Origin: Herbaspirillum chlorophenolicum | GTDB taxonomy: Bacteria; Pseudomonadota; Gammaproteobacteria; Burkholderiales; Burkholderiaceae_D | Assembly: GCF_001189955.1 (NCBI RefSeq) | Contig: NZ_LFLT01000041.1 | Location: forward strand, 1 to 38,086 | Direction of reading: 5' to 3' | Length of the DNA: 38,086 nucleotides | Shown here: in pieces, positions 9,062 through 17,089 of the stretch | Numbering within the stretch: the stretch's first letter is position 1 | Layout of the letters: each line of letters begins with the position of its first letter | Translations under genes and position numbers: made by a program | Notes under the pieces: generated by a model | The model's input: the letters and a program-made list of their open reading frames with translations, nothing else | What the model was told of the DNA's origin: nothing | The model's database searches: none

Positions 9062-10396
9062 GTGGACATGAAAGATCTGCCCGTCCCACGACAGAAAACC
9101 CGGAAGCCGTTCTATCGCGACATTTCCTTCCAGGTCCTGGCCGGCATCGTCATCGGCGTAGTCGTCGGCCATTACTGGCCCGACATCGGCAAGGCTTCGC
9201 AACCGCTGGGCGACGCCTTCATCAAGCTGATCCAGATGGTGGTCGGCCCGGTCATCTTTTGCTCGGTCGTCAGCGGCATCGCCAATGCCGGCGACATGAA
9301 GAAAGTCGGGCGCGTGGCCGTCAAGGCGCTGATCTATTTCGAGGTGGTCACCTCGATCGCGCTGGTGATCGGCCTGGTCACCATCAACCTGCTGCAGCCC
9401 GGCGTGGGCATGAACATCGACGTCAACGCACTCGATACCGGAGCGGCCAACAACTACATCACGCAGGCGCACCATTTCGTCTCGACCAGCACCTTCCTGC
9501 TCAACCTGATCCCCAAGACCATGGTCTCGGGCTTTGCCAACGGCGACATCCTGCAGATCCTGTTCGTGTCGGTGCTGTTCGGCTTCGGCCTGGCCGCCGC
9601 CGGGGATCGCGCCAGGCCCATGCTCAATGTACTGGATAGCTTCGCGCAGGGCGTGTACTGGATCATCGGGCTGGCGATGAAGGTCTCGCCGATCGCCGCC
9701 TACGGCGCCATCGCCTTCACCGTCAGCAGGTTCGGCGTCGGCTCGCTGGTGTCGTTGGGCAAGCTGGTGGGGGAGTTCTACCTGACCTGTTTGCTGTTCT
9801 TCGTGCTGGTGCTGTGGCCGGTGGCGCATTTCAGTGGTTTTTCCTTGCTCAAGCTGATGCGCTACATCCGTTCCGAATTGTTGCTGGTACTGGGTACCAG
9901 CTCGTCCGAAAGCGTGTTCCCGCAACTGCTGCGCAAGCTGGAGCAGCTGGGCTGCGAAAAATCGGTAGTGGGCCTGGTGCTGCCCGGCGGCTATTCGTTC
10001 AACCACGACGGCACCTGCCTGTACTTCGCCGCAGTGTCCGTGTTCCTGGCGCAGGCTACCAATACGGCGCTGGGCTGGGAGCAGCAGATCGGGCTGCTGA
10101 TGGTGCTGCTGATCACGTCCAAGGGTGGCGCGGGCGTGGCAGGTTCGGCCATCGCCGTGCTGGCTGCAACGCTGGCGGCGACCAATGCGATCCCGGTGTC
10201 GTCGATCGCGATCATCCTTGGCGTGCATCGCCTGCTGTCTTCTGCTTTCGTGTTCGTCAACATCACTGGCAACGCAGTGGCTACCGTGGTCGTCGCAAGG
10301 TGGGAGAAGGCGCTCGATAGCGTCAGGCTGCAAGCTGAACTGGAAACGGGTTATATCGAACCTGAAGTCGCCATCCGGACGGTGGCCACGCACTGA
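9062..10396 (+). CDS. DctA-type dicarboxylate:cation symporter
   Basis: 444-aa inner-membrane carrier of the DAACS family (DctA/GltP). Family marks are visible: re-entrant loop GTSSSESVFPQLLRKLEQLG, GYSFNHDGTCLYFA, SKGGAGVAGSAIAVLAATL and NITGNAVATVVVARWEKALD. Several positions differ from classical DctA: SFNLDGT reads SFNHDGT, and the LGIDRFMSEARALTN segment reads LGVHRLLSSAFVFVN. The usual acidic residues there are lost, which suggests a changed substrate. I used GTG at 9062 because AGAGGAGAG at 9047-9055 sits correctly before it; an ATG at 9023 is possible but has no binding site. It lies between the Pht5-like gene and the porin and probably imports the operon's substrate. Confidence 0.85.
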   Translation: MDMKDLPVPRQKTRKPFYRDISFQVLAGIVIGVVVGHYWPDIGKASQPLGDAFIKLIQMVVGPVIFCSVVSGIANAGDMKKVGRVAVKALIYFEVVTSIALVIGLVTINLLQPGVGMNIDVNALDTGAANNYITQAHHFVSTSTFLLNLIPKTMVSGFANGDILQILFVSVLFGFGLAAAGDRARPMLNVLDSFAQGVYWIIGLAMKVSPIAAYGAIAFTVSRFGVGSLVSLGKLVGEFYLTCLLFFVLVLWPVAHFSGFSLLKLMRYIRSELLLVLGTSSSESVFPQLLRKLEQLGCEKSVVGLVLPGGYSFNHDGTCLYFAAVSVFLAQATNTALGWEQQIGLLMVLLITSKGGAGVAGSAIAVLAATLAATNAIPVSSIAIILGVHRLLSSAFVFVNITGNAVATVVVARWEKALDSVRLQAELETGYIEPEVAIRTVATH

Positions 10397-10516
10397 CCCG
10401 CTCCAGCCATTGAGTACCGGGCCGGCGGCAAGAACCGGTCCGGCTGTTGCAAACAACAACCATAAACCAATAACCAACCAGACCGAATGCCCTGGGGCAT
10501 GCGGGGGAGACCACTC

Positions 10517-11545
10517 ATGAAAAAATTTGCCTTTACCTGTGCCGCGATCGCCATGTCGGCGCCTCTGATGCATGCAGCGCATGCGCAAACCAACATTACC
10601 ATCTTCGGTACCGTCGACGGCGGCGTGCGCTACCAGACCAACGCCAACAACGCTGGCGGCAGCAAGGTGTTCATGGGGACCAATGGCTGGAACAGTTCCA
10701 ACAAGCTGGATATCGCCGGCACGGAAGACCTGGGCAACGGCATGCAGGCGCACTTCCTGCTGGAAAACGGATTCAACCTGGCCACCGGGGCGCTCGACAA
10801 TACCACCAACACGCTGTTCAACCGGCAATCCTTTGTCGGCATCAAGGGCAATTTCGGTTCCATCGACATGGGACGCCAGTACACCATCGCCCACGACTTC
10901 ATTGCGGACTACGATCCGTTCCACTTCAACTACACCTCGCTGATTCCGCTGACCCAGGCGTCCAGCGGCACGCGCTTTTCCAACGACATCAAATACACCG
11001 GCGAATTCGGCGGCTTCAAGTTAGAACTGGAAAATTCCTTTGGTGAGAATGCCGGTAGCTTCAACAACGGCTCGGCGCGCGGTGTGGGCCTGCAGTACTA
11101 CGCCGGAGACTTGACCGTGGGCGCGTCGTATAACCGGCGCTTCGTCGCGGTTGGTACGGCCTTTCGCAATGAAGACTATTATCTGGCTGGTATCGCGTAC
11201 AAGATCGGCAGCTTCGGCATTTCCGGCGGCTACATGATCGACACTATCGAGATGCCGGCCAATACCGCCAATACCGTCACGCGCAACATCTTTGGCGGCG
11301 CCAGCTATTCCTTCAACGACCGCGTCAAGCTGACCGGCGGCTTCTACAAGACCGCAGTGTCGACCGACCGGGCGCAGAGCAAGAACATGACCATCGTCGG
11401 TCTGGACTACTTCCTGTCCAAGCGCACCAAGCTGTATGTCGAAGCCGACTACAACAAGTATCGCTCGGCGGTCGTTTCCACCCTGAATACCGCGGGGGTG
11501 GGGCATCAGATGGCCTATACCGTCGGCATCAACCACCGCTTCTAG
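10517..11545 (+). CDS. Gram-negative outer-membrane porin
   Basis: 342 aa with a classic signal peptide (MKKFAFTCAAIAMSAPLMHA, cleavage likely after AHA at 24). The mature part is a beta-barrel porin of the Burkholderiales type: alternating aromatic/polar strands, the VGIKGNFGSIDMGRQYT strand, and the C-terminal AYTVGINHRF ending in Phe, the outer-membrane assembly signal. ATG at 10517 is preceded by GGGGGAGA; an upstream in-frame ATG would bury the signal peptide. Its place between the DctA-type carrier and LigJ suggests a substrate-specific channel. The leader contains ATGCCC-TG-GGGCAT (10487-10500) next to the ribosome binding site. Confidence 0.92.
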   Translation: MKKFAFTCAAIAMSAPLMHAAHAQTNITIFGTVDGGVRYQTNANNAGGSKVFMGTNGWNSSNKLDIAGTEDLGNGMQAHFLLENGFNLATGALDNTTNTLFNRQSFVGIKGNFGSIDMGRQYTIAHDFIADYDPFHFNYTSLIPLTQASSGTRFSNDIKYTGEFGGFKLELENSFGENAGSFNNGSARGVGLQYYAGDLTVGASYNRRFVAVGTAFRNEDYYLAGIAYKIGSFGISGGYMIDTIEMPANTANTVTRNIFGGASYSFNDRVKLTGGFYKTAVSTDRAQSKNMTIVGLDYFLSKRTKLYVEADYNKYRSAVVSTLNTAGVGHQMAYTVGINHRF

Positions 11546-11549
11546 TTTT

Positions 11550-11590
11550 CGGCGTGGCTGCCCCTGAGCGGGTGGCCTGCCGTTTTTTTT
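11550..11590 (+). terminator. Terminator or attenuating hairpin after the porin gene
   Basis: CGGC at 11550-11553 pairs with GCCG at 11579-11582. The inner arms GGCTGCCC and GGGTGGCC pair with two G-T wobbles around CTGA, and eight T follow at once. It lies only 5 bp after the porin stop and 17 bp before ligJ, so it probably terminates most porin transcripts while letting some continue into ligJ-ligK. Confidence 0.7.
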
Positions 11591-11606
11591 CATCAGGAGA
11601 ATCCGC

Positions 11607-12632
11607 ATGATCATCGATTGCCACGGCCACTACACGACAGCGCCCAAGGCGCTGGAAGACTGGCGCAACCGGCAGATCGCCAACCTGAAGACGCCGGAAC
11701 TGGGGCCCAAACCGTCCGAACTCAGGATCAGCGACGACGAGCTGCGCGAATCGATCGAGGGCAACCAGTTGCGCCTGATGAAGGAACGCGGCGCCGACCT
11801 GACCATCTTCTCGCCGCGCGCCAGCTTCATGGCGCATCACATCGGCGACCTGAATACCAGCCAGACCTGGGCGGCGATCTGCAATGAACTTTGCTACCGC
11901 GTCTCGCAACTGTTCCCGGAGCACTTCATTGGCGCGGCCATGCTGCCGCAGTCGCCGGGCGCGGATATCCGCACCTCGATTGCCGAGCTGGAGAAGTGCG
12001 TCAGGGAGTACGGCTTCGTCGGCGTGAACCTGAACCCGGACCCGTCCGGTGGTCACTGGACGTCGCCGCCGCTGTCTGACCGCTCGTGGTATCCGCTATA
12101 CGAGAAGATGGTGGAGCTGGAGGTGCCGGCCATGATCCACGTCAGCACCAGTTGCAACACTTGCTTCCATACGACCGGCGCGCACTACCTGAATGCCGAC
12201 ACCACCGCCTTCATGCAATGCCTCACCAGCGACTTGTTCAAGGACTTTTCGACACTGAAGTTCCTGATCCCGCACGGCGGCGGCGCGGTGCCTTACCATT
12301 GGGGCCGTTTCCGTGGACTGGCGCAGGAGATGAAGAAGCCGCTGCTGAAGGATCATCTGTTGAACAACATCTTCTTCGACACCTGCGTGTACCACCAACC
12401 GGGCATCGACTTGCTGACCAAAGTGATCCCGGTGGACAACGTGCTGTTCGCTTCCGAAATGATCGGCGCGGTGCGCGGCATTGATCCGGAGACTGGGCAT
12501 TACTACGACGACACCAAACGCTACATCCAGGCCGCCGCGTTGAGCGACGAGGAGCGCGGCAAGATCTTCGAAGGTAATGCGCGCCGTGTGTATCCGCGGC
12601 TGGATGCCGCACTCAAGAGCAAAGGACTGTAA
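11607..12632 (+). CDS. ligJ: 4-oxalomesaconate hydratase
   Basis: 341 aa, the exact length I recall for LigJ of Sphingobium, and nearly the whole sequence has its pattern: [10 protein letters not shown] at the start (metal His6 and His8), [78 protein letters not shown] and [12 protein letters not shown]. LigJ is an amidohydrolase-superfamily hydratase that turns 4-oxalomesaconate (as the 2-keto-4-carboxy-3-hexenedioate form) into 4-carboxy-4-hydroxy-2-oxoadipate in protocatechuate 4,5-cleavage and gallate degradation. AGGAGA precedes the ATG. The CHA aldolase gene follows after 2 bp, which confirms the pathway step. Confidence 0.93.
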   Translation: MIIDCHGHYTTAPKALEDWRNRQIANLKTPELGPKPSELRISDDELRESIEGNQLRLMKERGADLTIFSPRASFMAHHIGDLNTSQTWAAICNELCYRVSQLFPEHFIGAAMLPQSPGADIRTSIAELEKCVREYGFVGVNLNPDPSGGHWTSPPLSDRSWYPLYEKMVELEVPAMIHVSTSCNTCFHTTGAHYLNADTTAFMQCLTSDLFKDFSTLKFLIPHGGGAVPYHWGRFRGLAQEMKKPLLKDHLLNNIFFDTCVYHQPGIDLLTKVIPVDNVLFASEMIGAVRGIDPETGHYYDDTKRYIQAAALSDEERGKIFEGNARRVYPRLDAALKSKGL

Positions 12633-12634
12633 GC

Positions 12635-13333
12635 ATGAGTACTCCATCGATGAACCAACTGGGTATCGTCAAGCGCAATATCGAACGCGCCGACGCGGCA
12701 GCCGTCGAGAAGCTCTCGCGCTTCGGCGTGGCCACCATCCATGAGGCGATGGGGCGTGTGGGCCTGATGAAGACCCACATCCGTCCTGCCTATGCCGGTG
12801 CTGCCTTGTGCGGTACGGCGGTGACTGTGCTGCTGCAACCGGGCGACAACTGGATGCTGCACGTGGCGGCCGAGCAGATCAGGCCGGGCGATGTAGTGGT
12901 GGCGGCCTGCACTACCGACAACGAAGACGGTTTCTTTGGCGACCTGCTGGCCACGTCCTATCGCGCGCAAGGCGCCAAGGGGTTGGTGATCGACGGCGGC
13001 GTGCGCGATGTGAAGGACCTGCAGCAAATGGAGTTCCCGGTGTTTTCGCGCGCCATCAGCGCCAAGGGTACGGTCAAGGCTACGCTGGGCTCAGTCAATA
13101 TTCCGGTGGTTTGTGCCGGCACCTTGGTCAATCCGGGTGATGTGGTGGTGGCTGATGCCGATGGCGTGGTAGTGGTGCCGGCCGCCATCGCGCAGCGGGT
13201 GGCCGATGCTGCCGAGGCACGGGAAAATAACGAGGCCGACAAGCGCGCGAAGTTGGCGGCCGGTGTGCTCGGGCTCGACATGTACAAGATGCGGGAGCCG
13301 CTGGAAGCGGCCGGGCTCAAGTATGTCGACTGA
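12635..13333 (+). CDS. ligK: 4-carboxy-4-hydroxy-2-oxoadipate aldolase/oxaloacetate decarboxylase
   Basis: 232-aa RraA-fold aldolase of the LigK/GalC/ProA type. It splits 4-carboxy-4-hydroxy-2-oxoadipate (CHA) into pyruvate and oxaloacetate and can decarboxylate oxaloacetate. The family signature is complete: [20 protein letters not shown] (from residue 102), then GGVRDV with catalytic Arg124-Asp125, and a [16 protein letters not shown]-terminal region. It starts 2 bp after ligJ, whose product is its substrate, making the assignment strong. These enzymes also cleave 4-hydroxy-4-methyl-2-oxoglutarate. Nothing resembling a 3' terminator follows before the convergent GNAT gene. Confidence 0.9.
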   Translation: MSTPSMNQLGIVKRNIERADAAAVEKLSRFGVATIHEAMGRVGLMKTHIRPAYAGAALCGTAVTVLLQPGDNWMLHVAAEQIRPGDVVVAACTTDNEDGFFGDLLATSYRAQGAKGLVIDGGVRDVKDLQQMEFPVFSRAISAKGTVKATLGSVNIPVVCAGTLVNPGDVVVADADGVVVVPAAIAQRVADAAEARENNEADKRAKLAAGVLGLDMYKMREPLEAAGLKYVD

Positions 13334-13376
13334 ATGGAAATGTCAGGCGCCATGATCGCGCACTGTTTCGACATTG

Positions 13377-13877
13377 CTACTGAGTCTTCAGCGGATTCGC
13401 GAGCTTCCGCTCCCGTACGATTCGGTAGCCGCCTGACAAATAATTTTGAAGGGCGTTGGGGTGATCGTCGGTTGCCGTGTGCAGCCAGACTTTCGGCGCC
13501 CCGGTCTTGAACGCTTGCAGTGTCGCAGCAGTCAGCAGGTCACGGCCTAGCCGCTGGCCGCGATACGATGGCAGTAATCCGAAGCCCTCGATCTTCGCGC
13601 CTCGACTGAACTCGGTAAGTTCGAAACACCCGGCTTCCTGCCCTGACACCCGTGCGATCCAAAAGGACACGTTCGGCTGTTCGAGATGCGTTTGCCACCG
13701 CGCGAGATTCCAGCGAGCGCGCTCAGTCCAGAATCCGGCCCCCACCTGGGACCAGAGGCGCATGCACAGCGCCACATCCGGCCATTGCGCGCGGATTGTC
13801 TCGAAGTTCTTTGCCTGAGACGCCCTCGGAAGGAATGTGGCAGGTTGGCACTCGAGCATGAAGCTGCGGTGATGCAT
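13377..13877 (-). CDS. GNAT-family N-acetyltransferase, possibly missing its 5' end
   Basis: 166-aa acetyltransferase. The acetyl-CoA-binding motif A is visible as GFGLLPSYRGQRLGRDLLTAA, followed by VWLHTATDDHPNALQNYLSGGYRIVRERKL, the typical GNAT C-terminal half. The frame stays open upstream of the assigned ATG for about 19 more codons, giving the protein-like string RARYELYRGHL just before MHHRSF, but there is no start codon there before it meets the end of the neighbouring gene. The real N-terminus may therefore have been lost at that junction. The substrate is unknown and no link with the catabolic genes is evident. Confidence 0.7.
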   Translation of the reverse strand: MHHRSFMLECQPATFLPRASQAKNFETIRAQWPDVALCMRLWSQVGAGFWTERARWNLARWQTHLEQPNVSFWIARVSGQEAGCFELTEFSRGAKIEGFGLLPSYRGQRLGRDLLTAATLQAFKTGAPKVWLHTATDDHPNALQNYLSGGYRIVRERKLANPLKTQ

Positions 13878-13923
13878 CAGGTGCCCCCGATAAAGTTCAT
13901 AACGCGCTCTAGGCAGCCAATGC

Positions 13924-14778
13924 TTACTGGCTGTTCACATTCGCAAATTCAATAGTAGCAGGCCCCAGTACCGACTCGTAATCGGCTATCGTCACCGAGC
14001 CCGATGGTACGCCGAAGGCGCTGCCGGTGGCACGGATATGCTCGGCCAGGCGCTGCATCATATGGGTATAGGCCAGCGTCGCCGAGATCGGGAAACTCAG
14101 CAAGCGGAAACCCAGGCGTTCGAACTGTGCGGCGTTCATCGGCGGCGTCTTGCCGTCGACCGCATTGAACATCAGCGGTGCGTCGATGGCCGACAGTACG
14201 CGCCGCATTTCTTCTTCCGATTGCAGCATCTCCAGCAGCACCAGGTCGGCGCCGGCAGCGGCGTAGGCCTGGCCGCGTGCGATCGCCTCGTCCAGCCCGA
14301 GCGGGATGCGGGCGTCGCTGCGGCCGATGATCAGGAAATCGGCGCTCTTGCGCGTGGCGACCGCAATGCGGATCTTCTCTGCATGTTCTTCCTTCGATAC
14401 CAATGCCAGGCCCTTCATGGCGCCGCATTTCTTGGGCGTGACCTGGTCTTCCAGGTGGATCGCCTGCACGCCGGCGGCTTCATAGCTCTGCACCGTGCGC
14501 ACCACGTTGTTGAGGTTACCGTAGCCGGTATCGGCATCGGCGATCACCGGCACATCAACCGCGGCGGCGAAGGCGCGTCCGCGTTCCACCATCTCGCTCA
14601 TGCCGAGCAGGCCGATATCGGGTGCGCCCAGGAGGCTGGCCGAGAGCCCGTTGCCGGTCATGTACACGGCTTCGAAACCGGCCTGCTGGTAGATGCGCGC
14701 GCCCAGCGCGTCGTGGCAGCCGGGCGCCACCACGATGCCGGGCTGGCGCAGGCGTTGGGCCAATGAGCTTGTTGTCAT
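13924..14778 (-). CDS. Isocitrate lyase/PEP mutase-superfamily enzyme
   Basis: 284 aa of the carboxyvinyl-carboxyphosphonate mutase/oxaloacetate decarboxylase/dimethylmalate lyase group. Mg-binding DADTGYG (81-87), LEDQ (109-112) and the catalytic-loop motif PKKCGAMKG (115-123) are present. The loop Cys means lyase activity is possible, in contrast to pure decarboxylases that lack it. Members cleave or decarboxylate 2-hydroxy or 2-oxo dicarboxylates. I used the ATG at 14778, with AGGAAC on the minus strand; a longer frame begins inside the upstream terminator. It lies downstream of an MFS carrier on the same strand, behind a terminator. The precise reaction is not assignable. Confidence 0.83.
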   Translation of the reverse strand: MTTSSLAQRLRQPGIVVAPGCHDALGARIYQQAGFEAVYMTGNGLSASLLGAPDIGLLGMSEMVERGRAFAAAVDVPVIADADTGYGNLNNVVRTVQSYEAAGVQAIHLEDQVTPKKCGAMKGLALVSKEEHAEKIRIAVATRKSADFLIIGRSDARIPLGLDEAIARGQAYAAAGADLVLLEMLQSEEEMRRVLSAIDAPLMFNAVDGKTPPMNAAQFERLGFRLLSFPISATLAYTHMMQRLAEHIRATGSAFGVPSGSVTIADYESVLGPATIEFANVNSQ

Positions 14779-14790
14779 GTCGTTCCTGCA

Positions 14791-14827
14791 AAAATAAAAA
14801 GGCGCCGGCCGGCGTGCGTCCGGCGCC
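14791..14827 (-). terminator. Rho-independent terminator of the MFS gene
   Basis: On the minus strand GGCGCCGG (14820-14827) pairs with CCGGCGCC (14801-14808), then a TTTTTATTTTT run follows. It lies 20 bp past the MFS stop and 13 bp before the start of the lyase-family gene, so read-through into that gene is probably partial. Confidence 0.8.
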
Positions 14828-14846
14828 AGGCTCACATTAGTCTTGC

Positions 14847-16175
14847 TTAGCCTTCGGCCCTGTCGTTACGCATTTTCAGCGTGAGGCACAGGAAGAAGCC
14901 GATGATCGGGCTCATTGCCAGCACCAGCAGGGCAGTCGAGAAGCTTTGCGTGCTTTCGCGGATCCAGCCGACCAGGTAGGGGCCGACGAAGCCGCCGATC
15001 TGGGCGAAGCCGTTGATCATGGCGATGCCGCCGGCAGCAGCGGCGCCGGCCAGGAATTGCGTGGGCAGCGTCCAGAACACGCCCAGCGTAGCCCACAATC
15101 CCATCGCGGCGATGCACAGCAGCACCAGGCCCAGCAGCGGCGAAGGCGCCAGCGCGCTGGCGGCCAGGAACACGCCGCCGCACAGGCCGGCACAGGCCGT
15201 GTGCAGCTTGCGCTCGCCGGTGCGATCCGAGCTGCGCGCCACCAGGATCAGGCCGACGGCGGCGCAGATGAAGGGGATGGCGGCGACCATGCCGGTCTGG
15301 AAGTTGTTCAGGCCGCCCAGGCTCTTGACGATCTGCGGCAACCACAGCACCACACCGTAGATCGCCACGGCGTTGAACATGTAGATCAGCGTCAGGATCC
15401 ACATGCGCGGGTCGCGGAAGATGGTGGCGAAATCATGCTGGGCATGCGAGGCATTGCTTTCCTGTTCGGCCGCCAGGGTGGAGGTGAGCCATTGGCGCTC
15501 CTCGGCGTCCAGCCACTTGCCTTGTTCGGGGCGGTCCACCAGGTAAAACAGCGTCACCACGCCCATGATCACCGCCGGCAGGCCTTCCAGGATGAACATC
15601 CATTGCCAGCCCGACATGCCGGCCCAGCCGTGGGTGGAGCTAAGCAGGTAACCCGACAGCGGCGCGCCGACCACCGACGACAGCACGGTGGCGAGCATGA
15701 AGCCGGCCACGGCTTTGCCGCGTTCCTTTTTCGGGAACCAGTAGGTCATGTACAGCAGCACGCCCGGTGCGAAGCCGGCTTCGGCCAGCCCCAGCAGGAA
15801 GCGCAGTGCATAGAAGCTGAGCGGCCCTTCGATGGCCGCCATGGCGCAGCCGACCAGGCCCCAGGTGATCATGATGCGGGCGATCCAGATGCGTGGGCCG
15901 ACCCGGTGCAGGATCATGTTGCTGGGGATCTCGAAGGCGATGTAGCCGAGGAAGAAGATCCCGGCCCCCAGCCCGTAGACCTTGGCCGACAGCCCCAGGT
16001 CGGCGTTCATCGTCAGCGCGGCGAAGCCGACGTTGACCCGGTCCAGGTAGTTGATCATGAAGAGGAAGAAGCAGTACCAGACGATCTTGCGGTGCAGCTT
16101 GCTGATGACGCGCTTGCCGACGGCGGACTCGCCGTCTTCCGGCCGCATGGCGGCAGCCATGTTGGCGTAGGACAT
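14847..16175 (-). CDS. MFS transporter, anion:cation symporter (ACS) family
   Basis: 442-aa 12-helix inner-membrane carrier. The first helix carries the ACS hallmark INYLDRVNVGFAALTMN, followed by GAGIFFLGYIAFEIPSN, FLLGLAEAGFAPGVLLYMTYW and FPKKERGKA. A cytoplasmic loop with VDRPEQGKWLDAEERQWL lies between the two halves. ACS members import organic anions such as hexuronates, aldonates, tartrate and phthalates with protons. The ATG at 16175 follows AAAGGAGAC. A terminator follows the gene. With the lyase-family gene next door it is a likely uptake system for a sugar acid or hydroxy-dicarboxylate. Confidence 0.9.
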   Translation of the reverse strand: MSYANMAAAMRPEDGESAVGKRVISKLHRKIVWYCFFLFMINYLDRVNVGFAALTMNADLGLSAKVYGLGAGIFFLGYIAFEIPSNMILHRVGPRIWIARIMITWGLVGCAMAAIEGPLSFYALRFLLGLAEAGFAPGVLLYMTYWFPKKERGKAVAGFMLATVLSSVVGAPLSGYLLSSTHGWAGMSGWQWMFILEGLPAVIMGVVTLFYLVDRPEQGKWLDAEERQWLTSTLAAEQESNASHAQHDFATIFRDPRMWILTLIYMFNAVAIYGVVLWLPQIVKSLGGLNNFQTGMVAAIPFICAAVGLILVARSSDRTGERKLHTACAGLCGGVFLAASALAPSPLLGLVLLCIAAMGLWATLGVFWTLPTQFLAGAAAAGGIAMINGFAQIGGFVGPYLVGWIRESTQSFSTALLVLAMSPIIGFFLCLTLKMRNDRAEG

Positions 16176-16277
16176 GTTGTCTCCTTTGATTTTGATAGTT
16201 GTCAGGCAGACATGCCATTTGCCGCACTTCTGCCCGCGCCCGGGCGTGTGTTTGTTGTAGTGCTCCGGGCTCGGGGG

Positions 16278-16315
16278 ATTATACGAGATCGTGTCAAAGG
16301 TAAAAAGGTATTACC
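16278..16315 (-). promoter_or_regulatory. Candidate promoter and GGTA-TACC operator for the MFS gene
   Basis: On the minus strand a perfect TATAAT lies at 16283-16278. A TTGACA at 16297-16292 is only 8 bp away, too close to be its -35, so promoter strength probably depends on the -10 plus a weak T-rich -35. GGTAATACC (16315-16307) is a palindrome around one base and fits the GTM-N-KAC core of FadR-subfamily GntR sites. It covers the -35 zone. Confidence 0.5.
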
Positions 16316-16357
16316 ACATGACGGTGCGGTGTTTTATCGCATTGTGGCGATGAGGGC

Positions 16358-16942
16358 TTACTTGCTCACTGGAAATGTAGCTTGTACCTGATTGCCGGCA
16401 ACGACGAACTTGCCGGCGCCGAGGTGGTGCAGCGTGTGCAGCGCTACATTCTGGTCGGTGAAATCCCAGTGGCCGTTGTCGAAGATGCGCGCGTCGGCGC
16501 CGGCCGAGACCACCTCGCCGAAGAAGGTGTCGTAGGCGCTTTCGGTATGCGTTTCCCTGATCCAGCGGCATTCCAGCCAGGCGGCGCAACCCTGTTCCAA
16601 TATCGGCATGCCCAATACGGGGCCGGCGGCGGCATCGATGCCGTAGTGCGCGAACTTGTCCATGTCGCGTCCGCTTTCGCTTCCCACTGCATAGGTCAGG
16701 TCCATCAATGCAGCACCCGGCACGCAAATGCCAAAGGCGCCGGCGCCGGTGATCAGTTCGCGCGTGTAGGTGCTCTTGTCGATCACTATCGCGATGCGTG
16801 GCGGCGTGAATTCCACCGGCATCGACCAGGCCGCGGCCATGATGTTGCGCCGTCCGCCGTGGGCGGCGGTGACGAGCACGGTCGGGCCGTGGTTGATCAG
16901 GCGGCTGGCGTGGTGAAGTTCGACGGGGCGGAAGTGGCTCAA
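16358..16942 (-). CDS. Flavin-reductase-like (FMN-binding split barrel) protein
   Basis: 194 aa with the flavin reductase domain: GPTVLVTAAHGGRRNIMAAA and TPPRIAIVIDKSTYTRELI in the first half, GAFGICVPGAALMDLTYAVG in the middle. Such proteins bind FMN and reduce it or act as conserved oxidoreductases. No ATG fits. The open frame reaches back across the upstream terminator, but the TTG at 16942 has AGGAG with 6-nt spacing on the minus strand, so I chose TTG. It lies 100 bp after the dehydratase-like gene and a strong terminator. Its role in the module is unclear; it might supply reduced flavin to an enzyme outside the window. Confidence 0.8.
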   Translation of the reverse strand: MSHFRPVELHHASRLINHGPTVLVTAAHGGRRNIMAAAWSMPVEFTPPRIAIVIDKSTYTRELITGAGAFGICVPGAALMDLTYAVGSESGRDMDKFAHYGIDAAAGPVLGMPILEQGCAAWLECRWIRETHTESAYDTFFGEVVSAGADARIFDNGHWDFTDQNVALHTLHHLGAGKFVVAGNQVQATFPVSK

Positions 16943-17044
16943 TGCAATCTCCTGTATCTGGCAGCGAAAAACGGCAGGATGACACAGTTCGCTGCGACGC
17001 GTTTTGCTGCGATCGATGGCGCGTGGCAGTGAACAGGTCCCAAT

Positions 17045-17075
17045 AAAAAACGGGAGCCATCGGCTCCCGTTTTTT
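17045..17075 (-). terminator. Strong bidirectional-type terminator
   Basis: CGGGAGCC (17051-17058) and GGCTCCCG (17062-17069) form a perfect stem with a 3-nt loop, flanked by six A and six T. On the minus strand it ends transcription of the dehydratase-like gene 15 bp after its stop. By symmetry it would work in both directions. Confidence 0.93.
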
Positions 17076-17089
17076 CGTTGCACGCAGCC

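Noticed and set aside
10430..10516. Hairpin CCGGGCCGG/CCGGTCCGG as a terminator before the porin
   Set aside because: The stem has a wobble and no T tract follows; the porin may share the upstream transcript.
8903..10924. 673-codon open frame on the minus strand
   Set aside because: It mirrors the DctA-type and porin genes and has no motif or ribosome binding site; high GC in third positions creates such shadows.
16292..16297. TTGACA as the -35 of the minus-strand MFS promoter
   Set aside because: It lies only 8 bp from the TATAAT, too close for sigma-70, so it is not counted as the -35.
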